Source: Haplomitrium mnioides (Eukaryota; Marchantiophyta; Haplomitriopsida; Calobryales). Taken from it: 54,610 nucleotides of DNA. A model generated the notes under the pieces. That model saw nothing but the letters and a program-made list of their open reading frames with translations, did not search any database and was not told the origin of the DNA. The position numbers were made by a program, and so were the translations under genes. Positions 34,811 to 45,682 of the stretch are shown here, piece after piece; position 1 is the first letter of the stretch, and every line of letters starts with the position of its first letter. The DNA is taken from the NCBI GenBank assembly GCA_049999725.1, contig JBNGIS010005251.1:1-54610 (forward strand), read 5' to 3'.

Positions 34811-35224
34811 ATGGCATTAGATGTCAATGCTCTCAAACCAGCTCAACCAAAGCTTTATTGGTATTTGGATGTTCTAAAGGTTCTAGAGTCAAAAAAATTA
34901 GACTAGTAATAGCTACTTTGTTGTGGAACCATGAAAAACATTGATCAACACCTTTATCTTTTTGTTGGTGAAGGTGAAAAACTTAACCTAGGACTTATGG
35001 TCCAAATAACCATGATTAGAGAGGGGAAGTAAGCCCACATCAGGCTGCTTGTGAAGTCATTGGATAGCCTTACCCTCTAAAATACCTCACGCAAAAGATT
35101 ATGCTTTACAGAGATGAACCTGATGGACATCTTCACCAAGCATCTACAGTTGGCTAAGGACGATGGCAAAGTAAGATCTTAGAACTATTTTTCATTGGTT
35201 TTTCTTTTGCACTCACTTGAAACT

Positions 35225-35425
35225 CCATGCGAGCATGGTCTCGGGAGCCTCTATACGCATGAACTCTCTAGTCCATGCGTGCATGGACTTCAGAGTCGAC
35301 ACACGCTTGTTTCAGAGAGTCTTTTGGTTTTTTTTTGTACTGATTCAGAACTCTATGCACACGTGGGCTCTTGAGTCCATGCGCATATAGACTCCAACAT
35401 CCATTCGCATTTGGATTCTAGTGTC
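35225..35425. repeat. Palindrome cluster in KLYWY intron 1 (right copy)
   Basis: The motifs CCATGCGAGCATGG, TAGTCCATGCGTGCATGGAC and GAGTCCATGCGCATATAGACTC recur at about 24-45 bp inside intron 1. They occupy the same intron as the cluster at 26185-26315. Confidence 0.75.
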
Positions 35426-36657
35426 TTTTTGAGCTTAGACTCCATGTTTAATAAATTTAAACTCCTAATAAACATATAGAGATTTTTTGTGTAACATGTT
35501 TGATCATTTTTTATTTTTGTTTTCAGTTTTTTCAATATTTGGCCGACTTTGTTGATGCCTACCTGTATGCAAAGCATGTAGAACAAGACTTCATCAAGCT
35601 GGCCATTAGCATCAAACTACTGAAGCCCAAGCAGTGAGTCCATTCAGCAACTAGTGCCACATCCAAGCGCGATGACCATGTTAGTAGCAACAGCAAGACC
35701 ATCAGTTGCCAAAAGCAAAAAGGCGATGAAGCCAGTCGAGGCTCCAAAAAAGAAGAAATAGGTCGTCCCAAAGAAGAAGCTTGTTCCCGCACCAATTATA
35801 GAAGAGGAGCTAGCCCCTCTACCCCAATCTCCAACAAGGTCATCTTTTGCAGCCTCTTTCTCTTCAACTCTGAGCAACTCAAAGGAGGAAGCAGAGCCAA
35901 ATCTGGTGCAACCTCCAACTTCAAGAGCTAAAAGATAATCGCACAAGGGGTTGCGAACCTTTCAGGAACAAGAGCAGGTGGACCCTCAGATAGTGTTTGA
36001 GTAAGAAAAAAACAAAATTAGGAGTTTGCAATGCAGAGTTCAAGAGGAAACAATAACGATTTAGCTGAAAAATCCTAACCTTCCAAAACCAAGAATGGAT
36101 AACTAGGGAAATTTCCAAATTCAAAGGTTAAATGAGGATTTTTTGAAACTTTTAGCACAAAGAATGCTAACAAACAAGTATGTGCACATCTTCTTCATTG
36201 TTGTAGTGGGCTCCAAATGCAGGTTGAAGGATATGTCAAAGTTTGATATGAGGATTCCTAGCAAGTGTAGGTACGAGATTGCAGAGGCAATCACAGTGCT
36301 ACCGTAAGGTAGCTTTTAATCACAAAATATAGAGCAAGGAATCCAATGTTATCATTCTACTACTATTATGTGTACATGGGTTTGACTGCAACAAAAGCCT
36401 ATATTTTGTAATGTCAGGTTGGAAATGACATCAATTCAAAAGGTCAAATATTGAGATCAAAGATGCATTGAGAGTGGGATGGTGTCATCTTAGAAACTGA
36501 AAAGACAGTTGGTGTTTGAGACTTTGGAGATAAAGCCAAAATGTACTCTTGAAAAGACCGTCACTTCTCAAGATAATTGGTTCCAACTTGCTTTTAGAAG
36601 TGGACAGCTCTAAAAGTTGCAACAAAGCAGTTTTTCAATGAGGAAGAAGAACACCGT

Positions 36658-37090
36658 TGTAAAAGAATCTCAAAGACCAAATCCAAATGAGTAAGAACTC
36701 ATGGTGAACTCTAATAGAGTTCTTCAACCAAAAGCAGCTCAAGGTCCAAGGTAAGACCAAGAGGGCAAGCAAAAGCCAAACAACCAAAAAACCCAAGTGA
36801 TTCGAGAGGAACTCCAGAATGAGGAGTGGGGCTAAGAAGCCCTTCTATTTATACAAGAGAAGAGGGTGTCATCCCTCTCACTTCACTTACAAGTCACTTC
36901 TCATTTCAGCCCTAAAGGTGACTCTCTACCAAAAGTGACTTCAAATGCAAGTAACCTAAAAGTGACTCTTCACCAAAAGTGACTTCAAAGGCAAGTAATC
37001 TAATGTTACCCTAAAAGTGACTCACTACCACTTCCTTCACTCCTATCTATTTTCTTATAAATAGCACAACCTTATGCTTGTACTATTACA
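36658..37090 (-). repeat. Right gypsy 3' LTR (433 bp)
   Basis: Read on the minus strand it starts TGTAATAGTACAAGCATAAG and ends GAGATTCTTTTACA. A purine-rich GACGGTGAGGATTA precedes it. It contains a TTGTATAAATAGAAGGGC TATA-type box near 36840-36860. Confidence 0.9.
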
Positions 37091-37103
37091 TAATCCTCAC
37101 CGT

Positions 37104-38330
37104 CTAGTCAATGACGTCCTCATCATTGCCGCAACTTTCAAAAATTTTAATAGCTTCTTGATTATTCTCAAGATTTGAAGAAGGTTCCCAAGTAGTATCA
37201 TGAAGTGGATAACCTTTCCACAAAACCTTGTATTAAACTTGTGGATGCCGCCCACGCTTAATAACTCTTTTCGCCAGAATGTGGTCTACTTTAAATTCTT
37301 CATGATCATCAACAACAATGGCCGGAGGAGGAAGTTGAATACGATTTGGAAAAGAAGATGGACTAGAAACAAAAGGCTTAAGTTTAGACATATGGGACAT
37401 AGGATGAATCTTCATATGAAGAGGAAGATCAAGTTTATAAGCAACGAGAGAAATAACCTGAGAAATAGAGAAAGGACCAATCCAAGGAGGAGATAACTTA
37501 CGGACTTGAGTATCTAAAGACAATGGAAGATTATAAGTGGATAACATAACTTGGTCACCTAAAACATAAGAGCAATCACGGCGAACTATTTTTGCCGATT
37601 TTGAGCAATAACAAGATGGTTTCTAGCATCTTGCAACGAGGAAGATAAACGAGAAAAAAAGGTAGAAAGACTTGGAACATTGGAAGACAAAGGGAAAGCA
37701 AACCATCGGGAACAAGAGGATGTTGACCAAAATTAAGAAAGAAAGGAGAAAAGCCAGTAATTTCTTGTTTGGAGTTCTTGCATGCAAACTCTACAGTCGG
37801 CAAAAAAACTATCCCAATCCGTATGATGAATATTGATAAACGCTTGAAGCATATCCTCCACAGTATGATTTTCTTGTTCGGTTTGCCCATCTGTTTGAGG
37901 ATGATATGTCGTAGACATAGATAGTTTGGTACCCAAAAGTGTGAAAAGCTCTCGCCAAAACTTCCTAGTGAATTGTGGATCTCTATCTGATATAAGTACC
38001 TTTGGTATTCCATGATATCGAAAGACTGTATCAAAATAAATCTTTGCCAATTGTGGAGCATCCACTGTATCCATTGTTGGTGCTAGATGAATTTGTTTGC
38101 ATAGCTTATCCACAAACACCACAATGGTCGTAAACTCACAAAGCGTGGTTGGAAGCGAAGTGATAAGATCCAAACTTACCTATTCCCACCAAGTAGTAGG
38201 AATCGATAATGGTTGCACAAGACTAGTTGGTTTTTGATTTGAAGCCATGTTTCGTTAACAACTTTCACAAGAACGAACAAAGCCACAAACATCTCGAGCT
38301 AGGTTTGACCACCACCAAGTCTGTTGAAGC
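37104..38330 (-). pseudogene. Right gypsy integrase and chromodomain
   Basis: Read on the minus strand: zinc-finger remnant FGHLGVEKTIKLLQQTWWW and SCESC; catalytic core with DLITSLP (first Asp), SDRDPQFTRKFWREL (second Asp) and STTYHPQTDGQTEQ (Glu); a GPF motif (WIGPFSISQV); then a chromodomain DHILAKRVIKRG ... YKVLWKGYPLHDTTWEPSS. The reading ends at a TAG at 37104-37106. The chromodomain would guide integration to methylated histone marks in relatives. At least one stop lies inside the chromodomain and frameshifts lie within the core. Confidence 0.82.
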
Positions 38331-38369
38331 AACTTGATAGTCTTCTCTACTCCAAGATGCCCAAAAATC

Positions 38370-39062
38370 AGAATCTCATGTGCTTTTTGTAAACGTGCCA
38401 TTCGAAGCGCATCATCTTGAGGAACATATATTTGATGGGCTTAATAGAGAATACCATCCCGAATGGAAAAGGTACGATACTTACTATCTTGGACCGCCAA
38501 ACGTGCTCTAACAAGAGTAAAAAAGACGTCTTCTTGTAACTTTTGTCGAAAGCCGTCACTGGTTGCTTCATCAAAATGTAATATACTAGCATTTGCTATC
38601 TCTAGTGTATTTATTCGATGATTCGGTCTTCGAGACAATGCATCAGGAATAATGTGGAACCTTCTTGGCTTGTACTCCAACTTGAAATCAAAAAGTTGTA
38701 GTTGATCTTCCCACCGATGATGACGACTTGTCATATTTTCCAAGTGGATTGCTTGAAGCAATGGCTTGTGGTCTATACGCATAAGTATAGGTTTGTCCAA
38801 AAGATAGTGTCTTCACACTTTGGTAGTATAAACCATTGCTAATTGCTCTCAATCTCTTGCACATTAACTTATCTCCGCCGCATTCAATCGACGTGACATG
38901 AATGCAATTGGATGAAGTCCATCTTCAAACTCTTGTTGTAAAACCACTCCAATAGTAAAATTAAAGGCATCAAAATCAACTATGCAATGACTCTTTGGAT
39001 CATATGGTTGTAGAATTGGACAAGATGTCACCGCATCCTTGAGGTGTTGAAATGCCACTTGC
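38370..39062 (-). pseudogene. Right gypsy RNase H
   Basis: AFQHLKDAVTSCPILQPYD, IVDFDAFNFTIGVVLQQE, HPIAFMSRRLNAAE, then after a frameshift ILMRIDHKPLLQAIHLE and IIPDALSRRPN. These are the usual gypsy RNase H blocks with most acidic residues in place. The TYDKELLA-type block is damaged near 38830-38870. Confidence 0.8.
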
Positions 39063-39073
39063 TTCTTGGTCGT

Positions 39074-40075
39074 TCATTTGAACTTTGCATCCTTCCTTAG
39101 TAAATCCGTAAGCGGTGCAACAATATGATCATAGTAATGAATGAATCTTCGATGAAAGCTTGCTAATCCATTAAAAGCTCGAACATCCTTTGCATCATTT
39201 GGTGTTGGCGACTCTGCAATAGACTTGATTTTTGCTTCCTCCATCTTGATGCCATCCGCAGACACTTCATGCCCTAGATAACTCACCTCTTGTTTCCAAA
39301 ACTCACACTTAGACTTCTTGCAATAAAACTTCCAATTGTGTAGTCGTTGTAGTACCTCTTTGAGATGAGCATGATGTTCAATTTCACTTTTACTAAATAT
39401 AAAGATATCATCCAAAAATACCAACACTGACTTATCCAATAACCTATCAAAAACTCGATGCATTTGATCCATAAATATTGTCGGAGCATTAGTAAGACCA
39501 AATATAAGAACTTTCCATTCAAAATGCCCATATCTTGTGCGAAAAGTTGTCTTTGGTACATCATTTGGCTTGATTGGAATTTGCCAATAGCCACTTCGAA
39601 GATCCAACTTAGAAAAAAATCGTGCACCACTCAATTGATCCAACAAATCATCAATACGAGGTAGAGGATAAGCATTCTTCACCGTTTGATTGTTCAATCC
39701 TCGATAATCTGTACAAAGACGAAATCCACCATCTTTCTTTGGTACAAAGAATACCAGAGCTCTCCAAGGAGAAGTACTGTGTTGAATGAAATCCTTCTCA
39801 AGAAGATCCGTCAAGGTCTTTCAAAGCTCCTCTAATTCTTGTAGTGATAGCCGATATATAGGTCGGTTATAAGGCATGCTTCCCAGTATCAAGTCAATCG
39901 GAAAAGACATTCCTCGATCGTGTGGTAACTCCTTTGGCAAATCCTCCGGAAACACATCCGCAAACTCTTTCAAAATATCATCTATCATTACAGCATGCGC
40001 ACCTTTTTCCCCCTCCTTACTCAAGTCCATGATAGGCTTAACCGAAACAGCAAAGACAGACAACTCTTGCGCCAT
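39074..40075 (-). pseudogene. Right gypsy reverse transcriptase
   Basis: Two frames join near 39815: the RT entry (DRGMSFPIDLILGSMPYNRP, YRLSLQELEEL) and the core ([84 protein letters not shown]). The catalytic motif is FLDD rather than the common YLDD, as in the left copy, so this is likely a family trait. The 246-codon core is uninterrupted. Confidence 0.88.
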
Positions 40076-41199
40076 TCAATTAGCATGATGAACTGATTTA
40101 GGCTTCGTGACCAATGGTGTCAAAGACCCCAAAAGAAATTTCTCACCTTGTAAGGTAACTTGAATTTGTCGTTTTCTCCAATCAAATTGAGCGGATCTTT
40201 CTTCAAGCCAAGGTAATCCTAAAATGATGTCATATTGTATAGGTGCAATAACAAATTGCATAGATTTCATATACTCTTTTCCAATCCTTAGAAGGAATGG
40301 CTTTTGAGAGCAAAACATGTCATGCTTTTGGCCATCAGCCATAGTCACAACACTCCTCTTGATAGGCCTATATTTTGCTTTGATTATCTTAGCAAAACGT
40401 AGTGACATTAAAATTTCAGAACTCCCACTATCAACCAACATTCTACAAGAGTGCTCCTCAATCATACCATCAAGATGAAACAAGGTACCTCGAATTCTTG
40501 TCAGAATTTTAATTCTATTAGAGCTCGCAAGGTTTTGAGAACGTTGTTCGAATGGTTGATGACGAAATCTAACTTCTATAGCAATGAGTAATGAGTCATG
40601 CCGCTCCGCCATATACATTGCTTCTTCTAATTGAGTAGGCTCTCTCATAGTAACTTCTATTCTCGTGCGAGGCTTCAATCCCCGAACAAAGCGGTCTAAT
40701 GCTTCTTCTTCTCTTATATCAAAAATTTGCATAATTGTATCTTGAAAATGTGTCACATAACTTCTTACTATACCAAGTTGCTTCAATTCGGCCAATCGAT
40801 CTCTTGCTACTTTTGAAGCATTTACAACTCTAAATCTTGAAATCACTCCTTCTTTGAACTCATGCCAAGAAACAATAGGAGCAACAAATCCACGTTGTGC
40901 TTGTTCTATTTGATATCTCCACCAAGTCTTTGCAACTCCTAATTGGCTTACCGCAAATAAAATTCGCCGACTATCCTCTCTAATGTTTGTAGCTTCAAAA
41001 TATTTTATTCACAATAAAAAATAAAGTTCTCACAAGCACCACAAGTCACCTTTCCATCATATGCTTTTGGTGTTGGAAATCGTCTATAACTCTCTTCTTC
41101 TTGAAACATTGCTTCTTCTTTTATTCCCACATCTAAAAGGCGTGAAAGATGTTCAAGTCGTTGTTCCATTGCTTAAATCACCTTCTCTTGATTCTCCAT
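40076..41199 (-). pseudogene. Right gypsy gag-protease
   Basis: Gag starts at the ATG at 41199 (MENQEKVI, then a stop, AMEQRLEHLSRLL). Stops recur before 40846. From there a 256-codon frame holds the gag core (ARDRLAELKQLGIVRSYVTH, EEALDRFVRGLKPRTRIEVT) and the protease (CRMLVDSGSSEILMS active site; KPFLLRIGKEYM; YDIILGLPWLEERSAQFDW). There is no CCHC zinc knuckle between the two, a feature shared with the left copy. Confidence 0.83.
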
Positions 41200-41220
41200 G
41201 TAGCTCATACCAAAAACGAA

Positions 41221-41238
41221 CCGTAGCTTCGATACCAA
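41221..41238 (-). other. Right gypsy primer-binding site
   Basis: TTGGTATCGAAGCTACGG directly after the 5' LTR on the minus strand is close to the initiator-tRNA-Met type site (TGGTATCAGAGC). Confidence 0.6.
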
Positions 41239-41671
41239 TGTAAAAGAATCTCAAAGACCAAATCCAAATGAGTAAGAACTCATGGTGAACTCTAATAGAG
41301 TTCTTCAACCAAAAGCAACTCAAGGTCCAAGGAAAGACCAAGAGTGCAAGAAAAAGCCAAGAAACCAAAAAATCCAAGTGATTCGAGAGGAACTCCAGAA
41401 TGATGAGTGAGGCTAAGAAGCCCTTCTATTTATACAAGAGAAGAGGGTGTCATCCCTCTTACTTCACTTACAAGTCACTTCTCATTTCAGCCCTAAAGGT
41501 GACTCTCTACCAAAAGTGACTTCAAATGCAAGTAACCTAAAAGTGACTCTTCACCAAAAGTGACTTCAAAGGCAAGTAATCTAATGTTACCCTAAAAGTG
41601 ACTCACTACCACTTCCTTTACTCCTCTCTATTTTCTTATAAATAGCACAACCTTATGCTTGTATTATTACA
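41239..41671 (-). repeat. Right gypsy 5' LTR (433 bp)
   Basis: The same length and ends as the LTR at 36658-37090. Read on the minus strand it starts TGTAATAATACAAGCATAAG and ends CTTTTACA. Confidence 0.9.
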
Positions 41672-42044
41672 ACCATCAAAGGAGAGAAGCCAAAGGCCAA
41701 GGGTTCTTTGAGAATGGAGGACATGAAGTGGACACCTTGGAGGTCTCTTCAAGGTCTTCCCAATAAAATAAAAAGCTCGATTTTGAAATGTGTTGAAGTT
41801 GGAGAGATTTTGATCGAAGAGATGTCTCGTGAATTGGAGAGACACAAGGTTTTGATGGTGATGGTGAAGTCTCTTTGCTTGAAGATGTACTACAAAACAT
41901 GGGAAGAAGCAAGGATGGAGTATCCCATCCATACAGAAGAGTCGAAGATGTCATTGTTTTATCCAAGTTTTGAGAAATTGTTGGTAAGTGTTTGTTCCTT
42001 TTTCAATTTTGATTCTAAATTTGTTTTTAGTTTGCTTTAGAAGG

Positions 42045-42262
42045 TTTGAAAGTCCATGTGCAAAAAGACTCTCGATTAGATACGAGCTTGGACTCAAGAG
42101 TCCATATGCATATGGACTCCAGAGTTTGCACTTGGACTCCTGAATCCAATCGCGTATAAACTCTTAAGTCCAAGTTCGCTCTACTAGAGAGTCTTTTGGC
42201 GTAAGGACTCTTGCTAGTCTATGCTCGCATGGTTTCTCGAGAGTCCATGCACCCATGACAAC
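42045..42262. repeat. Palindrome cluster in KLYWY intron 3 (right copy)
   Basis: A dense series of dyads occupies the intron between 41984 and 42310. It includes AGTCCATATGCATATGGACT at 42099-42118, which extends by one more pair to a perfect 22-bp palindrome at 42098-42119. Others are TCTATGCTCGCATGG and GAGAGTCCATGCACCCATGAC. It matches the cluster at 24310-24605 in the left copy. Confidence 0.8.
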
Positions 42263-43799
42263 TAAGTCTCTCCTTACCAATTACTTAAAGTTTTTGTTTT
42301 TTTGTTGTAGTTTCACTTGTTTCTCCATTTTGTTTTAACAAAGCGACAAAACATTCAAACGGAAGTTGGCCAAAAAATTGATGGTCGTAACTAAAAAGTG
42401 AAAGAAATTGAGGGCCAAAAAAGTCTCCGCTAATGAAGATCAAGTCCCAACTCTTGTCTCCTACCCTTGTGCTTTTCCGCTCCACTGCCAGAAAGCAAGA
42501 GATTGGAAGGCAAGACAATTGAATGAAGTTGGTGCCCTTCTAACCAAAAAAGGGTCTAAAGAGCAAGACGATGACTTAATGTCATGTGTTGATGGACTCA
42601 ACATGGAATTTTATCAAGTCTATGGGGAGTTTAATGCTCGACAATTGAAGGGTTTAGTGAGACCAAGATGTTTCACTTTAGCTATTGTTGATATTTCGTA
42701 CGATTATAACGCTAAGAAATGTAAGCATGATGATTCGAAACCCTTCACAAAGGATGATATTTTTTATATAGTTTCTTATTTTGCGACTACTACTACTTTT
42801 GAGTTTTGATCTTTTGTAATTATCCACTCTTTGCAACAATTTGGCATTGTCATGGATGCTTTACTAGAGGTTTGTTGTGCCATTGACCACAATATCTAGT
42901 AAGTTGTGTTTTGCTTTTTTCATTTGATAGTTTATCTATTTTATTTTTCCTTTACTTTTTCCTTTATCTCATGTGTTTGTTTTTATTATTACAAAGACAA
43001 AAATAATATTCATCATTCAGGTGGTTCTAGAATCACTCACGCCCACTAGTACTGGAATGTAGGCTACTGGACAAAGGAGGGCAAGTGGAGCATGAAGCTC
43101 TTCAACCTGCAAGTTGACGATGCCATTGGTCGTCATCGCCAAATTATACGAAGTGTGTTGAGCTCCCAGATTATGTCCGCCAAGCTTAAACATCTAAGAG
43201 ATGATGCTCTTGTGAATGTTTACCAAAAGCCTTAAGATTTGTATAGTTTTTTCATTGACCATTTAACAATAGAGCAAGAATGGATTTTAGATCTTTGCTC
43301 TAGGTCTGACATATGCCTTGTCTTTGCTTTAAAGCTGATGCAAAATTGCATCGTAGTAGAATATGGTAGGTGTCAATCAATCTATATTCTTCAGAGAGTT
43401 TTGACAATGGCTTCTTTGCCATCCGATGTGACCAAATCGTAGAGAGTATATGCGTACTACAAGAAGCTTGTTTCTCATGATACTATAGGTGTATGTGGTG
43501 ATTTTGTTGTGATTTTTGTGACTCGAAAGTCTGACATAACTCTCTAACGATTGCGGATGCTCAAGCTTCTCATGCAATAGATTTAGATGATACCATTCTT
43601 TTTGAAGAGGATAGGGTTGCATCATCAAAATGATATAATTTTTGTACATAATAAAGTATTATTTTTTCACAAAATATTACTTGATTTGTCTTTTTTCTTG
43701 TTGCATTCCAAATCCAATTTAAGTATTTTTCTCACAATTCAATTTCATTCACAAAATTATTTTTGAACAAAACATAATTGGTTTCATTAAAATTAGCAA

Positions 43800-44170
43800 T
43801 GAAATCCATGCTTGCATGGAAGGTCCATACAATCCAATTACTCGACATTCCATGTTTGCTTTGGCTTCAATTGTCTATGCACGAATGGGCTTTAGTTTTT
43901 TAAGCTTGTGTGGGCTTCAGTTGTCCATGCGCGCATGGAATTTAATTGTTCAAACTCGCATAGGCTTCAGCTGTCCAAGCGCGCTGTGGTTTTAGCACTC
44001 TATTCACAATTTTGCTTGAACAATCAACTTGCACCTAGGTTCTAGTTTTAAGTTCTTGCATGTAAGAGCCTCAACATTCCACATGTGTCTCAGCTTCAGC
44101 ATTCCAAGTGCAAAGTTGCTTTAACAGTCTCTATATGCATTAGGTTTAAGACTAAGGTTCAAAGTTCTTG
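43800..44170. repeat. Palindrome cluster downstream of the right KLYWY gene
   Basis: ATCCATGCTTGCATGGA near 43808, perfect CCATGCGCGCATGG at 43925-43938, ACTCGCATAGGCTTCAGC and CCAAGCGCGCTGTGG recur at about 30-45 bp with TTTAGTT/CTTCAGTTG spacers. No exon is seen in this stretch. Confidence 0.75.
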
Positions 44171-44589
44171 CGCACTTTAGCATATTTTTTATTGAATATG
44201 TTTCTGATAAAATTTCAAAATTTTCATCATCTTTTTAGTTAATGATATCATTGTTAGTTTTGAAAATATTTAACATTAAATATCGTGTACATTTTGTATG
44301 TTTTCTTGTTTGGTGATGCTCATGCTTTTAAAGAAAAATTTATAAAAGCAATTTTGATAGTATTCTCATAAGAAGAATTTTTTTTAATACATTGTGAGCT
44401 TCAAATAAGCAATTTTGATATATGAAGTTACTTTGTTGTTTGGAAACTACCAATATTAGCGTTAAATTCATGATTTTGAGTGCTAGAATTTTGAAGTTGG
44501 GTTTTTGAGAACGAAAAATGAAATTGGAACCCAATAGCAGTTCCTATTTCAAAGTAGTGGCTATTCAGAGGAGATGAATCAAGAAATAG

Positions 44590-44998
44590 CAAGTTTTGCA
44601 GATGCTTTATACTTTTCAAATTCAAATGATGCCAAATCCCAAATATGATATGTATTTCTACAAGGCATAACAACAATTTCATAGAAGAGTACAAAAGAGA
44701 CATTTACTAGGACTTTATCAAATTATATAGAGATTATAGCCCTATATAAAGCCACTAGGGAGTGTACTTGGCCTCAAAATTGGCTCAACATATTCATAAG
44801 AATAGAGAGTATTCATTCACAATAGCTCCTACAATTATTTACGAGGATAATCACCTTTGCGTTAAAGGGGATCGTATTAAACATATAGCTCCTAAGCTAT
44901 TTTACACCATGAACAATGAATGGATTGAATGGATCCCCTTTGCCTATAATAGAGCTGATTTGCTTACAAAGATTTTGCCTCCAATATTACAAAAATGA
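44590..44998 (+). pseudogene. Ty1/copia RNase H remnant
   Basis: FADALYFSNSNDAKSQI, YVFLQGITTIS, KSTKETF and NYIEIIALYKATRECTW follow in one frame with two stops. After a frameshift come APTIIYEDNHLCV, DRIKHIAPKLFYTMN and NRADLLTKILPP (ending at a TGA, 44996-44998). The order equals copia RNase H and parallels 4000-4430 of the first element, but the two are clearly different families. No LTR could be tied to it. Confidence 0.8.
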
Positions 44999-45592
44999 TC
45001 ATGTACAATGAGAAAATTATTGATCCTACAGTAGTCACAAATGCTACCTAGTTAAAGATAGAGGAATTTATCTCAAATAATATTGTTGAATACTCCTTTG
45101 ATTGTTGCTTGATTCCTCAAGTTACATCTCTTGATGTTGTCCATGCTACAACTTTCTGGCATCAAGTGCTTATATGAGCTATTGGCTTTATAAAATTTCA
45201 CTTTGTTACATCTAGTTGAGAGTTCATAATAAAAGCTACTCATATGTTTTTGAATACAGAGACAAATGTAGCAAATGTCATCGTACAATTGTATAAGAAG
45301 CATTTGGCTCTCTCTTTATTTCATTAACACTATAAGTAGCTCATACTCTACTATAACGTATTTCTACATTGTGATTTGCCAAAGCAAATATTGTCATTAA
45401 ACCTAAATACAAAGGCAGCTATTTTCTACTCCATGTTTTTGTATCCCAGCGTATTTCATATTTGATTCTTATGTATACATGAGCTCCGCTTCTCCAAAGT
45501 CTACAACCATGAAATTGTTTGTACATGTTTTCGTATTTCAGATTTGATTCTTCTCCATACATGAGTTTCTCCAAATTATTTTACCATCAAAT

Positions 45593-45682
45593 GATTTTTT
45601 GTTATTGATGTATATACAAAGGATATCAGAAGGACATGATTTTTTGTTATTGATGTATATACAAAGGATATCAGAAGGACAT
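45593..45682. repeat. Perfect 45-bp tandem duplication
   Basis: GATTTTTTGTTATTGATGTA...AGAAGGACAT occurs twice with no mismatch (45593-45637 and 45638-45682), suggesting a recent slippage or assembly event. Confidence 0.93.

Larger units (their letters stand above)
36658..41671 (-). mobile_element. Ty3/gypsy chromovirus, right copy, full-length
   Basis: A complete element of 5,014 bp in minus orientation. It has two 433-bp LTRs (about 13 differences by hand count, about 97% identity), a primer site, gag-protease-RT-RNase H-integrase, and a terminal chromodomain. It is flanked by ACCGT (36653-36657) and ACCAT (41672-41676), a 5-bp target duplication with one change. The polyprotein has several stops and shifts, so it is inactive, yet much better kept than the related left copy at 19071-23970. 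It is inserted in exon 3 of the right KLYWY pseudogene, antisense to it. Confidence 0.92.
34811..43640 (+). pseudogene. KLYWY-family gene, right copy, split by a gypsy element
   Basis: This is the better guide to the gene model. Exon 1 is 34811-35170 (MALDVNALKPAQPKLYWY; donor GTAAGA). Exon 2 is 35527-36303 (FFQYLADFVDAYLYAKHVEQ, Ser/Lys/Glu-rich linker, FFIVVVGSKCRLKDMSKFD; donor GTAAGG). Exon 3 is 36419-36657 plus 41672-41983 (IEEMSRELERHKVL, MEYPIHTEESKMSLFY; donor GTAAGT). Exon 4 is 42311-42898 (VPTLVSYPCAFPLHC, YGEFNARQLKGLVRPRCFTL, FTKDDIFYIVSYF; donor GTAAGT). Exon 5 is 43021-43640 (WNVGYWTKEGKWSMKLFNL, SAKLKHLRDDALVNVYQKP, ending near IDLDDTILFEEDR). Function unknown. The gypsy element at 36658-41671 splits exon 3. 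Several stops and shifts mark it as dead, but strong amino-acid matches to the left copy argue that the ancestor was a real protein gene. Confidence 0.68.
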
